A stretch of 64,000 nt of DNA from NCBI GenBank assembly GCA_902799705.1, contig CADCBP010000004.1, forward strand, positions 51,504-115,503, given 5' to 3'. The notes beneath the pieces were generated by a model. It was not told where the DNA came from. It ran no database searches and saw only the letters and a list, made by a program, of their open reading frames with translations. The position numbers were made by a program, and so were the translations under genes. This DNA comes from an uncultured Bacteroidales bacterium. GTDB lineage: Bacteria; Bacteroidota; Bacteroidia; Bacteroidales; Paludibacteraceae. Shown here one piece after another: positions 32,736 to 42,174 of the stretch; positions within the stretch are counted from its first letter, which is position 1; the number at the start of each line of letters is the position of its first letter.

Positions 32736-34331
32736 GTGAAGGATAACAATACAAATAGTATGATGCCCGGGCCGATGATGCCACAAGGACAGATGATGCA
32801 GGGGCCGATGATGGCGCCTCCTGCGCCACGCGGGTGGCGTGAACGCATGATGCATCGGTTCGGCATGGACATGGTTGTTCCACTCCGCAAGGGGGCGCGC
32901 ACCATCCCCGGTTGGATGATGGGTAAGCCTCTTGTTTTCTTCTTTATATCAATGTTCGCATGCTGGCTTGCTTTCGGTCATGTGCCGGCATTTGATTTGG
33001 TGATGGCAGCGTGCATTTCCACGGTTCTGTTTTTCTATGGCGGCTTCACCATGGCTAAGGCATGGGAGAGAAAGAAAGAGACTGCGTTTCTGAAGAATGT
33101 GTTCGTGGTTGGACTGGTCGTTCGACTGATATGGATATTGTATCTTTATTTTGTGTTTAATCCGGAGCATTTTGGTAATACCTATGGAGATAGGGCGGAT
33201 GTAGATTGGTATATTCCGTTTGGTAAGGATTTGTCGCAATGGTTGGCTGGAGATTCTAAATATTCGTTATCTGAGATAATAGACATTAATCAGTCTGCTA
33301 TAGATGATGTAGGGTACCCAATGTGGTTAGGATTAATATACGCGATAGTTGGTGTAGAGAATGATATTTTTGTTCCATTTGTACTCAAATGTATTCTCGG
33401 GGCATACTGCGCAATCAGCATCTATCATGTAGCGAAGCGGCATTGGGGAGAGGGAGTGGCTCGTATGGCTGCTATTTTTGTTTGTCTCAATCCGAATATG
33501 ATCTATTGGTGTGGAACGATGATGAAAGAAGCGGAGATGGTATTTGTTATTTGCGTAGGAATAGATAATTTTGATCGTGTCTTATACTCAGGGCAAAAGT
33601 ATACATTTAAAGCGCTATTACCAGGTATGTTAGCCGGTCTCGTGTTGATGTTTATGCGTACGGCATTAGGTCTGGTGTTCTTTATGGCTGTATTTGCTCA
33701 TATTATCATGTCATCTAAACGCGTAATGAGTGTTGGTAAAAAGATACTTGCCGGCGTGTTGGTTGGAATAGTACTGATGGTGGCAATGGGCGATAGAATT
33801 CGTACACAATCAGAGGAATTGTTAAAATCTGCCCAATCGAAAGAATATGAACAACAAAACTTAGAGTATCGCGCTAATCGTGAAGGCGGAAATGCATTTG
33901 CAAAATATGCAGGAGCTGCTGTATTCGCTCCATTGATTTTTACTATTCCTTTCCCGACATACAATGTGGCAAATGCGGAGCAAATTGTTCAAATCCAATT
34001 ATCAGGAGGTAGTTATATCAAGAATATTCTGTCATTTTTCGTAATTATTGTATTAATGCTGCTAATGATTAGCGGAGAATGGAGGAGACATGTTTTTATA
34101 TTGGCATATACCGTGGGGTACCATGTTGTTTTGGTATTGAGTAATTTCGCTCAATCCGGACGATTCCACATGCCGGTATGGCCGATGCTGATGTTATTTG
34201 CAGCGTATGGTATCCAGATTGCTAAAGGCAATAAGAAAATGCAGCGAGGTTTCACCATCGCGCTGGTGTTGGAGATTATTATATGTCTGGCGTGGAACTG
34301 GTTTAAACTCAAAGGAAGGGGTATGATTTAA
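32736..34331 (+). CDS. polytopic membrane protein, GT-C or polymerase-like
   Basis: 531 aa, about ten to twelve transmembrane segments, GTG start. An odd Met/Pro/Gln-rich cytoplasmic start (MMPGPMMPQGQMMQGPMM) precedes the first membrane helix near residue 69. A long first loop (YGDRADVDWYIPFGKDLSQW) and a KEAEMVF motif after NPNMIYWCGTMM are reminiscent of GT39/ArnT-like lipid-linked sugar transferases. The position among sugar genes fits transfer or polymerisation on the outer side of the membrane; Wzy is an alternative. Confidence 0.6.
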   Translation: MKDNNTNSMMPGPMMPQGQMMQGPMMAPPAPRGWRERMMHRFGMDMVVPLRKGARTIPGWMMGKPLVFFFISMFACWLAFGHVPAFDLVMAACISTVLFFYGGFTMAKAWERKKETAFLKNVFVVGLVVRLIWILYLYFVFNPEHFGNTYGDRADVDWYIPFGKDLSQWLAGDSKYSLSEIIDINQSAIDDVGYPMWLGLIYAIVGVENDIFVPFVLKCILGAYCAISIYHVAKRHWGEGVARMAAIFVCLNPNMIYWCGTMMKEAEMVFVICVGIDNFDRVLYSGQKYTFKALLPGMLAGLVLMFMRTALGLVFFMAVFAHIIMSSKRVMSVGKKILAGVLVGIVLMVAMGDRIRTQSEELLKSAQSKEYEQQNLEYRANREGGNAFAKYAGAAVFAPLIFTIPFPTYNVANAEQIVQIQLSGGSYIKNILSFFVIIVLMLLMISGEWRRHVFILAYTVGYHVVLVLSNFAQSGRFHMPVWPMLMLFAAYGIQIAKGNKKMQRGFTIALVLEIIICLAWNWFKLKGRGMI

Positions 34332-34386
34332 GGGTATATTAAATATGCGTTGAAGATAGATGATAGCAAAGATAAATTGGTGATTT

Positions 34387-35013
34387 ATGGATAGATATTT
34401 TCAGACAAGGAAAGAGTTTAAAGAATGTATGTACGCAGATGCATTCCGGTATGTTGGTGATCACGGAAGCGTAAGATTCGGTGAACTACTGCGTTACTAT
34501 CTACGTCATCCAAATTACCGTTATGTATATTGGATGCGTGTAGCTCAATATACATTCGGACGAAATTGGTTGTTTTTGTTGCGCGCGTTGGCCTATATGC
34601 GTTTGCAGTTATTGCGGAATCAGACAGGTATTCAAATCACTCCTTCGACTAAAATCGGCAGAGGGTTTTATATCGGTCATTGGGGATCGATAGTTGTAAA
34701 TGCAGCATCGTTAGGCGAAAATGTAAATATCATTCAAACCTGTACAATAGGTGTGGCGTATCGTGGAGATAGAGGTGGCATACCAACAATTGGCGATAAC
34801 GTGTATATAGGTGCCGGAGCGCGCATCTTTGGCGGTATAACCATAGGAAACAACGCTGCGATAGGAGTTAATAGCGTGGTAACGCGAGATGTTCCCGATA
34901 ATTCCGTCGCAGTTGGAGTTCCAGCCAAAGTTATCTCGATGACGGGATCGAAAGGATACATATATTCTTATATTGACAAAAATGGAGTAAAACATCCAAG
35001 ATATGACGTATGA
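34387..35013 (+). CDS. serine-acetyltransferase-like sugar acyltransferase
   Basis: 208-aa hexapeptide acyltransferase of the CysE/WcaB type: helical N-terminus, then [37 protein letters not shown] and [20 protein letters not shown], ending with [11 protein letters not shown]. In a polysaccharide operon this class normally O-acetylates a sugar rather than serine. It overlaps the next gene by 4 bp. Confidence 0.82.
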   Translation: MDRYFQTRKEFKECMYADAFRYVGDHGSVRFGELLRYYLRHPNYRYVYWMRVAQYTFGRNWLFLLRALAYMRLQLLRNQTGIQITPSTKIGRGFYIGHWGSIVVNAASLGENVNIIQTCTIGVAYRGDRGGIPTIGDNVYIGAGARIFGGITIGNNAAIGVNSVVTRDVPDNSVAVGVPAKVISMTGSKGYIYSYIDKNGVKHPRYDV

Positions 35014-35954
35014 GAGTTCTTTTAGTTCATAGTGGAAATGCCGTTGGAGGAGATTCTTCCAAATATACGTTTGTTTTAGAGCAAGGGCGGGCATTAGCGG
35101 AACTTGGTTGTGAGGTGGAGTACTATGCCGTAGTGGGGAAAGGCGTGAGAGGGTACCTGCAAAATGTGAAGCCGCTGCGGGAGAAAGTGCGGGAGTGGAA
35201 ACCCGATATAATCCATGCCCATTACGGTTTATGCGGAATGGTGGCTGTATTGGCAGCGCGGAAAAAAGTGCCGGTAGTGATTACCTGCCATAACGGAGAA
35301 ACATTATCGCGTAGCGCGAACATCATCTCTTCGATAGCAGCGTGGTATGCGGATTATACGATATGTGTGGCACAACATATATACGACAAACTCTACTGGA
35401 AGCCAAAAGTTTATTGTATCCAACCGTGCGGCATAGACCTGAAAGATTTGCCTTTGATAGAGAAATCGGCAGCCATGAAGGAGATGGGGTTAGTTGCTGA
35501 CAAGATCAATATCCTCTTCGGAGGCTCGTTCTCCAATGTTCGGAAGAATGCGCCTTTAGCTAATGCGGCTATTGCGTTGCTCAAACGAGACGATATAAAT
35601 TTGATTGAGATGCGGGGATATAACCGCATCCAAGTCAATGAGTTGCTATGCGGTTGCGATATGTTGCTATTGCCGACCAAGAGTGAAGGCAGTCCGCAAG
35701 TGCTGAAGGAGGCGATGGCATGCAATTGCCCGATTGTGGCGACCGGCGTAGCTGATATCCCGTATTTGCTGCATGGCGTAACAAATAGTTATGTAACAAG
35801 TTTTGATCCGCAGGATGTGGCCGATAAGATTAAACGCGTCATCGCTTGCGGTGAACGTACGAATGGACGAGAACGAATACAGACGCTGCGTTTAGACAAT
35901 CCATTAGTTGCTGAAACCTTGCTAAGAATATACAAATCAATATTGAAATCATAA
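35010..35954 (+). CDS. family-4 glycosyltransferase
   Basis: 314-aa GT-B retaining glycosyltransferase. [13 protein letters not shown] at the start, [20 protein letters not shown], and the GT4 nucleotide-sugar motif [16 protein letters not shown] with the E-x7-E pair. Shorter than the 370-400 aa average through short loops. Coupled to the acyltransferase upstream (4-bp overlap) and 11 bp before the WbsX-like gene. Confidence 0.85.
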   Translation: MRVLLVHSGNAVGGDSSKYTFVLEQGRALAELGCEVEYYAVVGKGVRGYLQNVKPLREKVREWKPDIIHAHYGLCGMVAVLAARKKVPVVITCHNGETLSRSANIISSIAAWYADYTICVAQHIYDKLYWKPKVYCIQPCGIDLKDLPLIEKSAAMKEMGLVADKINILFGGSFSNVRKNAPLANAAIALLKRDDINLIEMRGYNRIQVNELLCGCDMLLLPTKSEGSPQVLKEAMACNCPIVATGVADIPYLLHGVTNSYVTSFDPQDVADKIKRVIACGERTNGRERIQTLRLDNPLVAETLLRIYKSILKS

Positions 35955-35965
35955 AATAGTTCGGT

Positions 35966-37072
35966 ATGAACAATAATATAGACGTAATTGCATTTTATTT
36001 ACCGCAGTATTATCCGATACCGGAAAATAATGAGTGGTATGGTACCGGTTTTACGGAATGGACAAACGTAGGTAAATCCAAACCGCTCTTCCGCGGACAT
36101 TATCAACCGAAAGTTCCGGCTGATTTGGGGTATTATGATTTACGATTGACTGAGGTGCGTAAGCAACAATCTAAGTTGGCACGTGAAGCAGGTATTGCTG
36201 CGTTCTGCTATTACCATTATTGGTTCGGAAAAGGCAAGATGCTGCTGCATGAACCGATAGAATGGATGCTCAAATCCGGTCAACCAGACCTGCCGTTCTG
36301 CCTGTGCTGGGCCAATCATAAATGGTATAACAAGACGTGGAACTCCGCGAAATCGGTATTGGATAAGAAAGAACTGATTGGTATTGACTATGGTGACGAA
36401 GCCGATTGGAAGTTGCATTTCGAGTGTCTGCTACCAGCTTTCAAGAGCGAGCGGTACTATAAGATAGACGGACGATTGGTATTTGTGCTCTATCGTGTAC
36501 AAGATATTCCGAATGTAGCGGATTTCAAACGCGTGTGGAATGAGCAAGCTGTTGCGCATGGTCTGCCGGAATTTTATTTTGTGAACTATATCGATGATGT
36601 GGCGAAACTGAATGAACCAATACAAAACAGTTGTGAGAAAAAAATCGTGATGATGAAAGCGAATATCGATTCGGTTGGAGGCAGTGCTTTTGTCCGGAAG
36701 TTATCGCGGTTCACGAAGATGTTAGTATCGCAATTATTACATATTCCTACTGGAGTGTATCAATATAATAAAATACGCAAGAAGCTCAGCGGACCGATTT
36801 TTGCGCAAGAAGATGTAATACCTGTGTTATTGCCGAATTGGGATAATACACCTCGCCGCGCAAACGGTGCGATGGTATTGGATAATGCCTCTCCGGACCA
36901 GTTCTATCTCCATTGCAAGGAGACTTTTGCCTATATACACAGCAAGAAGAACAAAGTAGTGTTCCTCAAGTCTTGGAACGAATGGGGAGAAGGAAACTAT
37001 ATGGAGCCGTGTTTAAAATATGGGCATGGTTATATAAAGGCGCTGAGACGGGCGCTTGATGAAGAAGAATGA
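35966..37072 (+). CDS. WbsX-like glycosyltransferase (GH99-like fold)
   Basis: 368 aa of the WbsX family often found in O-antigen and capsule loci. The family start (VIAFYLPQYYPIPENNEWYG and GFTEWTNV), FCYYHYWFGKGKMLLHEP, LCWANHKWYNKTW, and FLKSWNEWGEGNYMEP near the end are all present. Full length. Its precise reaction is not established. It ends against a GAATGAAA word repeat. Confidence 0.88.
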   Translation: MNNNIDVIAFYLPQYYPIPENNEWYGTGFTEWTNVGKSKPLFRGHYQPKVPADLGYYDLRLTEVRKQQSKLAREAGIAAFCYYHYWFGKGKMLLHEPIEWMLKSGQPDLPFCLCWANHKWYNKTWNSAKSVLDKKELIGIDYGDEADWKLHFECLLPAFKSERYYKIDGRLVFVLYRVQDIPNVADFKRVWNEQAVAHGLPEFYFVNYIDDVAKLNEPIQNSCEKKIVMMKANIDSVGGSAFVRKLSRFTKMLVSQLLHIPTGVYQYNKIRKKLSGPIFAQEDVIPVLLPNWDNTPRRANGAMVLDNASPDQFYLHCKETFAYIHSKKNKVVFLKSWNEWGEGNYMEPCLKYGHGYIKALRRALDEEE

Positions 37073-37126
37073 AAGAGTTAAAGAATGAAAGAATGAAAGA
37101 ATGAAAGAATTAAGGAATTAGAGAAT
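37068..37126 (+). repeat. GAATGAAA word repeat
   Basis: About six units of ATGAAAGA and variants fill the gap between the WbsX-like gene and the next, starting at the WbsX stop codon. Confidence 0.85.
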
Positions 37127-38521
37127 ATGAAAATTATAGTATATTTGGGACATCCGGCACATTTTCATTTGTACAAGAACGTCATTCAGAATCTGAAGAA
37201 TGACGGGCATACAGTGGAGGTGCTGATTAAGAAAAAAGAGAATCTGGAGCAGTTGCTGCAGAACTCGGGTATTCCGTATCATAACATCCTGCGAGAGGGA
37301 CGAAAGGATACGAAAGTAGGAATGGCGTTCGGTGCCATCAAACGCATCTGGCGCGAGTTGGTATTCTGCATCAAAGAAAAGCCGGATCTGCTGACTGGAA
37401 CCAGTGTGGAGAACTCATACGTAGGTCCGCTGCTGCGGATACCGGTGGTGTACTGCGGAGAAGATGATGCGGATGTGATTCCGTTGCAGGCGAAGATATG
37501 TTACCCCGGCGCAAGTGTGGTGCTGACCCCTGACAGTTGCGATGATGGTCAGTGGAACGGCAAGACGACGAAGTATCCGTCTTACCATGAGTTGGCATAT
37601 CTGCATCCGAACCATTTCAAGGCTTCGAAGCAGATTGTGAAGGAGCAGGGTATCAACCCGGACAAACCATACGCCATCATGCGGTTCGTGAAGCTCAAAG
37701 CGAACCATGACGACAACATCAAGGGAATCAATAAAGAGGTGGCTTTGCGGTTGATCGAGCTGATGAAACCGCATTTGGAGATCTATATCACAAGTGAGCG
37801 ACCGTTAGAGCCGGAGTTGGAACCGTACCGTATCCGGATCAATCCGATATACATGCATGACGTGATGGCGTTCGCGAGTCTGTATATCGGCGACAGCCAG
37901 ACGATGGCGGCTGAGGCCGGAGTATTAGGCGTGCCGTTCGTGCGGTTCAATGACTTCGTGGGAAGGATAGGGTATCTGCGAGAGCTCGAGGATGATTATC
38001 ATCTTGGCATCGGCATACATGCGTCGCCCTTAAATGAAGAGGAAAACAAAAACAATAAAAACACGGCCTACGCCGACATAAACATAGATAAGAAAAATAC
38101 GCATTCTACGCCCGCTATGTCCGATGGTCCACGCGGCCTGGAGCGTAACCACCCACAAGCGCTCACAAGCGAGCTTGCAGCGCCTGTAGATGCTAACACT
38201 CCTAACCTGCTGCCTGATGAGCAGCACGTTGAATGCTTACAAAAATGCGATGTTCCTTCTTTCGAAAATGACAAAAATAATAGCACCGCTACATGTGGAA
38301 ATATTCCGTTAAGCGGTACGGAGGCGTTATATGAGGCGGTGGAGAAGTTGATGGCATTGACGGAAGAGGAACGGAAGCGCATATATGGCGAGCGGGTGAA
38401 GAAGATGTTGGAGGAGAAGATTGATTATGCGAAATTCCTGACGTGGTTTATCGAGAACTATCCCGCCAGCGCAGAGACTACACGCAAAGCAGACAAAGCA
38501 TTTTGGAAACAATTTAAGTAA
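37127..38521 (+). CDS. DUF354 GT-B-like protein with family E insert
   Basis: 464 aa, about 90 longer than usual. DUF354 features: MKIIVYLGHPAHFHLYKNV, LTGTSVENSYVGPLLRIPVV, IMRFVKLKANHDD and YIGDSQTMAAEAGVLGVPFV. After YHLGIG the protein enters an insert (residues about 302-390) made of an A-rich leader (EENKNNKNTAYADINI) and a structured element, then resumes with the C-terminal helices (LYEAVEKLMALTEEER). The insert is at the surface-exposed end of the second Rossmann domain and may be tolerated. Likely acts on a sugar or lipid carrier (inferred). Confidence 0.75.
   Translation: MKIIVYLGHPAHFHLYKNVIQNLKNDGHTVEVLIKKKENLEQLLQNSGIPYHNILREGRKDTKVGMAFGAIKRIWRELVFCIKEKPDLLTGTSVENSYVGPLLRIPVVYCGEDDADVIPLQAKICYPGASVVLTPDSCDDGQWNGKTTKYPSYHELAYLHPNHFKASKQIVKEQGINPDKPYAIMRFVKLKANHDDNIKGINKEVALRLIELMKPHLEIYITSERPLEPELEPYRIRINPIYMHDVMAFASLYIGDSQTMAAEAGVLGVPFVRFNDFVGRIGYLRELEDDYHLGIGIHASPLNEEENKNNKNTAYADINIDKKNTHSTPAMSDGPRGLERNHPQALTSELAAPVDANTPNLLPDEQHVECLQKCDVPSFENDKNNSTATCGNIPLSGTEALYEAVEKLMALTEEERKRIYGERVKKMLEEKIDYAKFLTWFIENYPASAETTRKADKAFWKQFK
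38101..38236. repeat. structured element (family E) inside a coding region
   Basis: Outer stem GCATT (38101-38105) with AATGC (38232-38236), 136 nt. AGCGCT...AGCGC and CAAGC/GCTTG form the central arm (38158-38183), CTGCT/AGCAG the last hairpin (38207-38224). Long blocks match the intergenic copy at 28814 (GAGCTTGCAGCGC-like and CAGCACGTTGAATGCTTAC), proving that the same element occurs inside and outside genes. Flanks AAAAATAC and TTACAAAAATGCG. Confidence 0.82.
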
Positions 38522-38532
38522 AAGAAAAATGC

Positions 38533-38648
38533 GGCAGTACGGCATAAATTGCCTGAATGCGACCAACTAATCATCCGCTGATAGTAAACTCTCAGACGTA
38601 TGCTTACTTGTTCGCCTTCCAGTCCGATATAAATATCGTACTACTGCC
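38533..38648. repeat. structured element (family E), left copy of a direct pair
   Basis: Outer stem GGCAGTA (38533-38539) with TACTGCC (38642-38648), 116 nt. First hairpin GGCA/TGCC (38541-38553), last hairpin CGATAT-AA-ATATCG (38625-38638). The right flank TTACAAAAAT is followed by ATCCAT-TAT-ATGGAT. The region 38507-38695, including the last codons of the DUF354 gene, is repeated at 39238-39425 with few differences. Confidence 0.82.
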
Positions 38649-38792
38649 TTACAAAAATATCCATTATATGGATTGAAAAATACCAAAAATAGCCATGCCG
38701 GGCGAGGCACAGCAGGGTACATACAAAAATATCCATAGCATGGATTGAAAAATACCAAAAATAGCTTTAAAATAGCGAAGATACTATTCACA

Positions 38793-39239
38793 ATGGCGGA
38801 GAAGACGCAGATGCATATTGTAGAGGAGTCGAAGCGGCGGGAGTTGATACAGGCTTGTTACGGGATAATCGGGTGTATGCAAGAGGTACATAACCAATTA
38901 GGCCCTGGACTGCCGGAGTATTTATACCAAGAAGCGTTAACGACGGAATTGGTAGCTAACGGTTATACGGTCCATAAGGAATTCGAGTACCATCCATTGT
39001 ACAAGGGCAAAGAGATGAAAGCGTACCTGAAGATGGATATGGTAGTCGAAAGTGCGATAGGGAAGGTGATTATCGAATGTAAAGCACTAACCCAACTGAC
39101 CGAAAAGGAGCACTATCAGGTATTTGGTTATTTGCGCGGTACCGGTTGGCCGGTAGCTATATTGGTGAACTTTGGCACGAGCCCGAAAGCGCAGATTGAA
39201 CGATACCACTATAATGCGGGAACGATAGAGGTATTTTAA
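38793..39239 (+). CDS. GxxExxY protein (PD-(D/E)XK-like)
   Basis: 148 aa from ATG 38793 (an upstream in-frame ATG at 38745 lies in the repeat). The signature GPGLPEYLYQEAL gives the GxxExxY name, with IIECKAL and EKEHYQVFGYLR as the nuclease-like core and AILVNFG at the end. The family is widespread next to sugar genes in Bacteroidota and its function is unknown. It is bracketed by two direct copies of a 190-bp repeat, so it looks like a mobile or recently inserted unit. Confidence 0.88.
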   Translation: MAEKTQMHIVEESKRRELIQACYGIIGCMQEVHNQLGPGLPEYLYQEALTTELVANGYTVHKEFEYHPLYKGKEMKAYLKMDMVVESAIGKVIIECKALTQLTEKEHYQVFGYLRGTGWPVAILVNFGTSPKAQIERYHYNAGTIEVF

Positions 39240-39262
39240 ACAATTTAAGTAAAAGAAAATGC

Positions 39263-39378
39263 GGCAGTACGACATAAATTGCCTGAATGCAACCAACTAA
39301 TCATCCGCTGATAGTAAACTCTCAGACGTATGCTTACTTGCTCGCCTTCCAGTCCGATATAAATATCGTACTACTGCC
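39263..39378. repeat. structured element (family E), right copy of a direct pair
   Basis: Same sequence as 38533-38648 apart from a handful of changes; outer stem GGCAGTA (39263-39269) with TACTGCC (39372-39378). Substitutions such as CGGCATAAAT to CGACATAAAT weaken hairpin 1, so this copy may be decaying. The gap 39240-39485 has no gene. Confidence 0.82.
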
Positions 39379-39485
39379 TTACAAAAATAGCCATTAGATG
39401 GATTGAAAAAATACCCAAAATAGTCATGCAGGGCGAGGCGGGTACAGGCTGCGTATTTTTGATTATTTAGAAAATAATAACACAC

Positions 39486-40808
39486 ATGAAGATAACGATT
39501 ATTGCAGGGGCGAGACCCAATTTCATGAAAATAGCGCCTATTATTAAGGCGATTAAAGGGTGGAATGAGTTAACGAGTGAACGTTTAACGAATGAACGAA
39601 GTCTCATTCAGTACAGATTGGTGCATACGGGTCAGCATTATGACAAGAACATGAGCGACACGTTCTTCGAGGAGTTGGGGATTCCGGCTCCGGATGTGAA
39701 TCTGGGTTGCGGCGGTGGCAGTCAAGCCGAGCAGACGGCGGCTATCATGGTGGCATTCGAGAAAGAGTTGACGGCCCATCCTGCAGATATAGTGATGGTA
39801 GTAGGCGACGTGACCAGTACCATGGCTTGCTCTATCGTAGCAAAAAAACTGAACACGAAGGTATGCCACGTAGAGGCCGGAATCCGCAGTTGGGATCTGA
39901 CAATGCCGGAAGAGATCAACCGCATGGTTACAGATGCTTTGGCCGATTATATGTTCACTACATCAGAAGTCGCGAACCGCAATCTCATACGCATGGGAGC
40001 AGTATTAGAAAGTAAACCAAAAATACGGGATCTCCAGTCGTTAAACAACGACCTACACTGCCTTGCCCCGCAGTCTGCTCGTAAACAAGCTTCCGGACAG
40101 ACTACTGTTCAAATCAGTGCTGTAGAACCAGAGTTTCTGCAGGATCCCTCACAAAAATACGCTTCGCTCACAAAAAATACCAAAAATATTTCGCAACGTG
40201 TGTGGTTTGTCGGTAACGTGATGATCGATACGCTGCTGGCGAACAGGAGCCGTTTCCGGAAACCGGAGGTATGGGATGAGTTGGGACTGAAAGAGAAGGA
40301 GTTTATCGTGATGACGATGCATCGTCCGGCGAATGTAGATGAAGAGAACCATCTGCGCGAGACGATGGAGCAGATAGTAAGTAACGTTCATGGATTGCCG
40401 GTGATATTCCCGATACATCCACGAACAGCGAAATTGCTGTTCGGGTTAGAGGGTGAAAGGGTTAGAGGTTTAGAGGGAATGCCGAATCTGCATATCGTGG
40501 AACCGATGGGATATTTAGAGTTTAACTATCTGGTAGAGCGCGCGAAGGCGGTGGTGACTGACAGCGGTGGTATCACCGAAGAGACGACGGTGATGGGTGT
40601 TCCGTGCCTCACGCTGCGCGATAATACCGAGCGTCCGGAGACCTGTACGATAGGTACGAACGAATTGATCGGGACGAATCCCGCAGCTATCAAGCCGGCA
40701 CTGGACAAACTCTTCGCCGGCGAATGGAAGAAAGGCGGTATCCCGGAGTTATGGGACGGGCACGCAGCGGAAAGAATAATAGGTATTCTTTCAAGAGTGA
40801 ATGAATGA
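39486..40808 (+). CDS. WecB-like UDP-GlcNAc 2-epimerase with inserts
   Basis: 440 aa against a usual 370-380. The family core is complete: GARPNFMKIAPIIKAI, VVGDVTSTMACSIVA, HVEAGIRSWD, PEEINRMVTD, MTMHRPANVD, HPRTAK and DSGGITEETTVMGVP. Extra parts: residues 27-38 (TTAACGAG words), residues 176-236 (a complete structured element, after NLIRMGAVLE and before RVWFVGNVMIDTLL), and residues about 320-331 (TTAGAGG words). The insert lies between the two Rossmann domains, away from the active site. The sequence type also fits WbpI-like epimerases that act on diacetamido-uronic acids, which would agree with the WlbA homologue at 43223. Confidence 0.82.
   Translation: MKITIIAGARPNFMKIAPIIKAIKGWNELTSERLTNERSLIQYRLVHTGQHYDKNMSDTFFEELGIPAPDVNLGCGGGSQAEQTAAIMVAFEKELTAHPADIVMVVGDVTSTMACSIVAKKLNTKVCHVEAGIRSWDLTMPEEINRMVTDALADYMFTTSEVANRNLIRMGAVLESKPKIRDLQSLNNDLHCLAPQSARKQASGQTTVQISAVEPEFLQDPSQKYASLTKNTKNISQRVWFVGNVMIDTLLANRSRFRKPEVWDELGLKEKEFIVMTMHRPANVDEENHLRETMEQIVSNVHGLPVIFPIHPRTAKLLFGLEGERVRGLEGMPNLHIVEPMGYLEFNYLVERAKAVVTDSGGITEETTVMGVPCLTLRDNTERPETCTIGTNELIGTNPAAIKPALDKLFAGEWKKGGIPELWDGHAAERIIGILSRVNE
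40027..40148. repeat. structured element (family E) inside a coding region
   Basis: Outer stem GGGATC (40027-40032) with GATCCC (40143-40148), 122 nt. Hairpins GTCGTT-AAAC-AACGAC (40037-40052), CAGTCTG/CAGACT (40071-40103), ACTG/CAGT (40104-40118), GTAGAA/TTTCTGC (around 40121-40140). Left flank AAAAATAC; right flank CTCACAAAAATACG, then a mini unit GCTTCGC and a second CTCACAAAAAAT. Confidence 0.8.
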
Positions 40809-40848
40809 ATGAAAGAATGAAAGAATGAAAGAATGAAAGAATGAAAGA
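40797..40848 (+). repeat. GAATGAAA word repeat
   Basis: Six units of GAATGAAA begin at the stop of the epimerase gene and run to the ATG of the aminotransferase. Confidence 0.85.
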
Positions 40849-42168
40849 ATGATGCAGATAGCTGATAGAGTACAACGGATAGCGGCATCGCAGAGTCTGG
40901 CGATGGCAGCGAGGGCGAAAGCCATGAAAGCGGCAGGGATTGACGTGATCAGTATGTCGTTAGGTGAACCTGACATGGATACACCCGAACATATCCGTCG
41001 TGCGGCACAGGAAGCGATAGACAACCATTGGTCTCATTACGGGCCTGTGGCGGGAATACCGAGCCTGCGCGAAGCGATTGCTGTCGCGCAGAATGCGCAA
41101 GAAGAGAGGCTTAGCGGATCAGCGATTAGAGGATTAGGGGTAAGGTTTGAGGCGGAGGATGTGATTGTGAGTGTCGGAGCGAAGATGGCGATTTATAATG
41201 CCATTCAGACGATGATCAACCCCGGCGACGAAGTGGTAATCCCGATGCCGAGTTGGGTGAGTTATACCGAGATGGTGAAGGTAGCCGGCGGAGAAGTAGT
41301 GGCAGTGCAGACGAAATACGAGAATCGGTATTGCATGACGGCAGAGGAGTTGCGTGCGGCGCTGACGGAAAAGACGCGGATGCTCATTCTTTGCAGCCCA
41401 AACAATCCGACCGGAAGCGTATATAGTTATGAAGAACTGAAAGCGATAGTAGCCGTCTTGCGGGAGTATCCGCAGGTGGTGGTGCTGAGCGACGAGATTT
41501 ACAATGCGCTGGTTTATTCAGATGAGGAAAACAAAAACAATAAAAACACGGCCTACGCCGACATAAACATAGAAAAAGAGGAAAACAAAAATATAGTATG
41601 CTCGATGGCATTCTTTGCGGAAATAGCGGAACGGTTGATTATCGTGAACGGAGTGAGTAAGGCGTATGCGATGACGGGCTGGCGGATAGGATGGTTGATG
41701 AGTAAGGACAAAGCGTTCATCGAGGCGTGTACGCGGCTGCAAGGACAGCAAGTGACGTGCGCGACGATGGTGGCACAGAAGGCCGCACAAGCTGCTTTGA
41801 CGGGATCTCGAGAGTGCGTAGAACAGATGCGGCAGGTGTTTGCAGAGCGGAGAGAGTTGATATGCCGGCTGGCGGCCGAGATACCGGGATTCCGGTTCGA
41901 GAAACCGCAAGGTGCGTTCTACCTGTTTCCAAATATCTCAACATTATTTGGAAAATTTGAGATTGGAGATTTGAGATTGGAGATTGATAATGCAGATGAT
42001 CTGGTTGAGTACCTGCTGGAAGAAGCGTACGTGGCGGTGGTGAGCGGTTCGGCATTCGGATGTCCGGAATGTATCAGACTATCCTACGCGATCAGTACGG
42101 AGGAGATCGCCGAGGCGATGCGGCGCATCCAAGTCGCAATCACAAGGATAGTAAATAAGCAAAAATAA
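40849..42168 (+). CDS. aspartate-type aminotransferase with three in-frame inserts
   Basis: PLP fold-type I aminotransferase (AspB group), 439 aa versus about 395. Core motifs: SLGEPDMDTPEHI, SVGAKMAIYNAI, CSPNNPTGSVY, VVLSDEIYNALVYS, and the PLP-lysine site NGVSKAYAMTGWRIGW. Inserts: residues about 87-100 (TTAGCGGAT words), residues 225-252 (the A-rich leader with the CGGCCTACGCCG hairpin seen before two structured elements, here without the element), and residues about 366-382 (TTGGAGATT words). All keep the frame. The substrate is uncertain: aspartate or another amino acid. Confidence 0.82.
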   Translation: MMQIADRVQRIAASQSLAMAARAKAMKAAGIDVISMSLGEPDMDTPEHIRRAAQEAIDNHWSHYGPVAGIPSLREAIAVAQNAQEERLSGSAIRGLGVRFEAEDVIVSVGAKMAIYNAIQTMINPGDEVVIPMPSWVSYTEMVKVAGGEVVAVQTKYENRYCMTAEELRAALTEKTRMLILCSPNNPTGSVYSYEELKAIVAVLREYPQVVVLSDEIYNALVYSDEENKNNKNTAYADINIEKEENKNIVCSMAFFAEIAERLIIVNGVSKAYAMTGWRIGWLMSKDKAFIEACTRLQGQQVTCATMVAQKAAQAALTGSRECVEQMRQVFAERRELICRLAAEIPGFRFEKPQGAFYLFPNISTLFGKFEIGDLRLEIDNADDLVEYLLEEAYVAVVSGSAFGCPECIRLSYAISTEEIAEAMRRIQVAITRIVNKQK

Positions 42169-42174
42169 TTTGAG

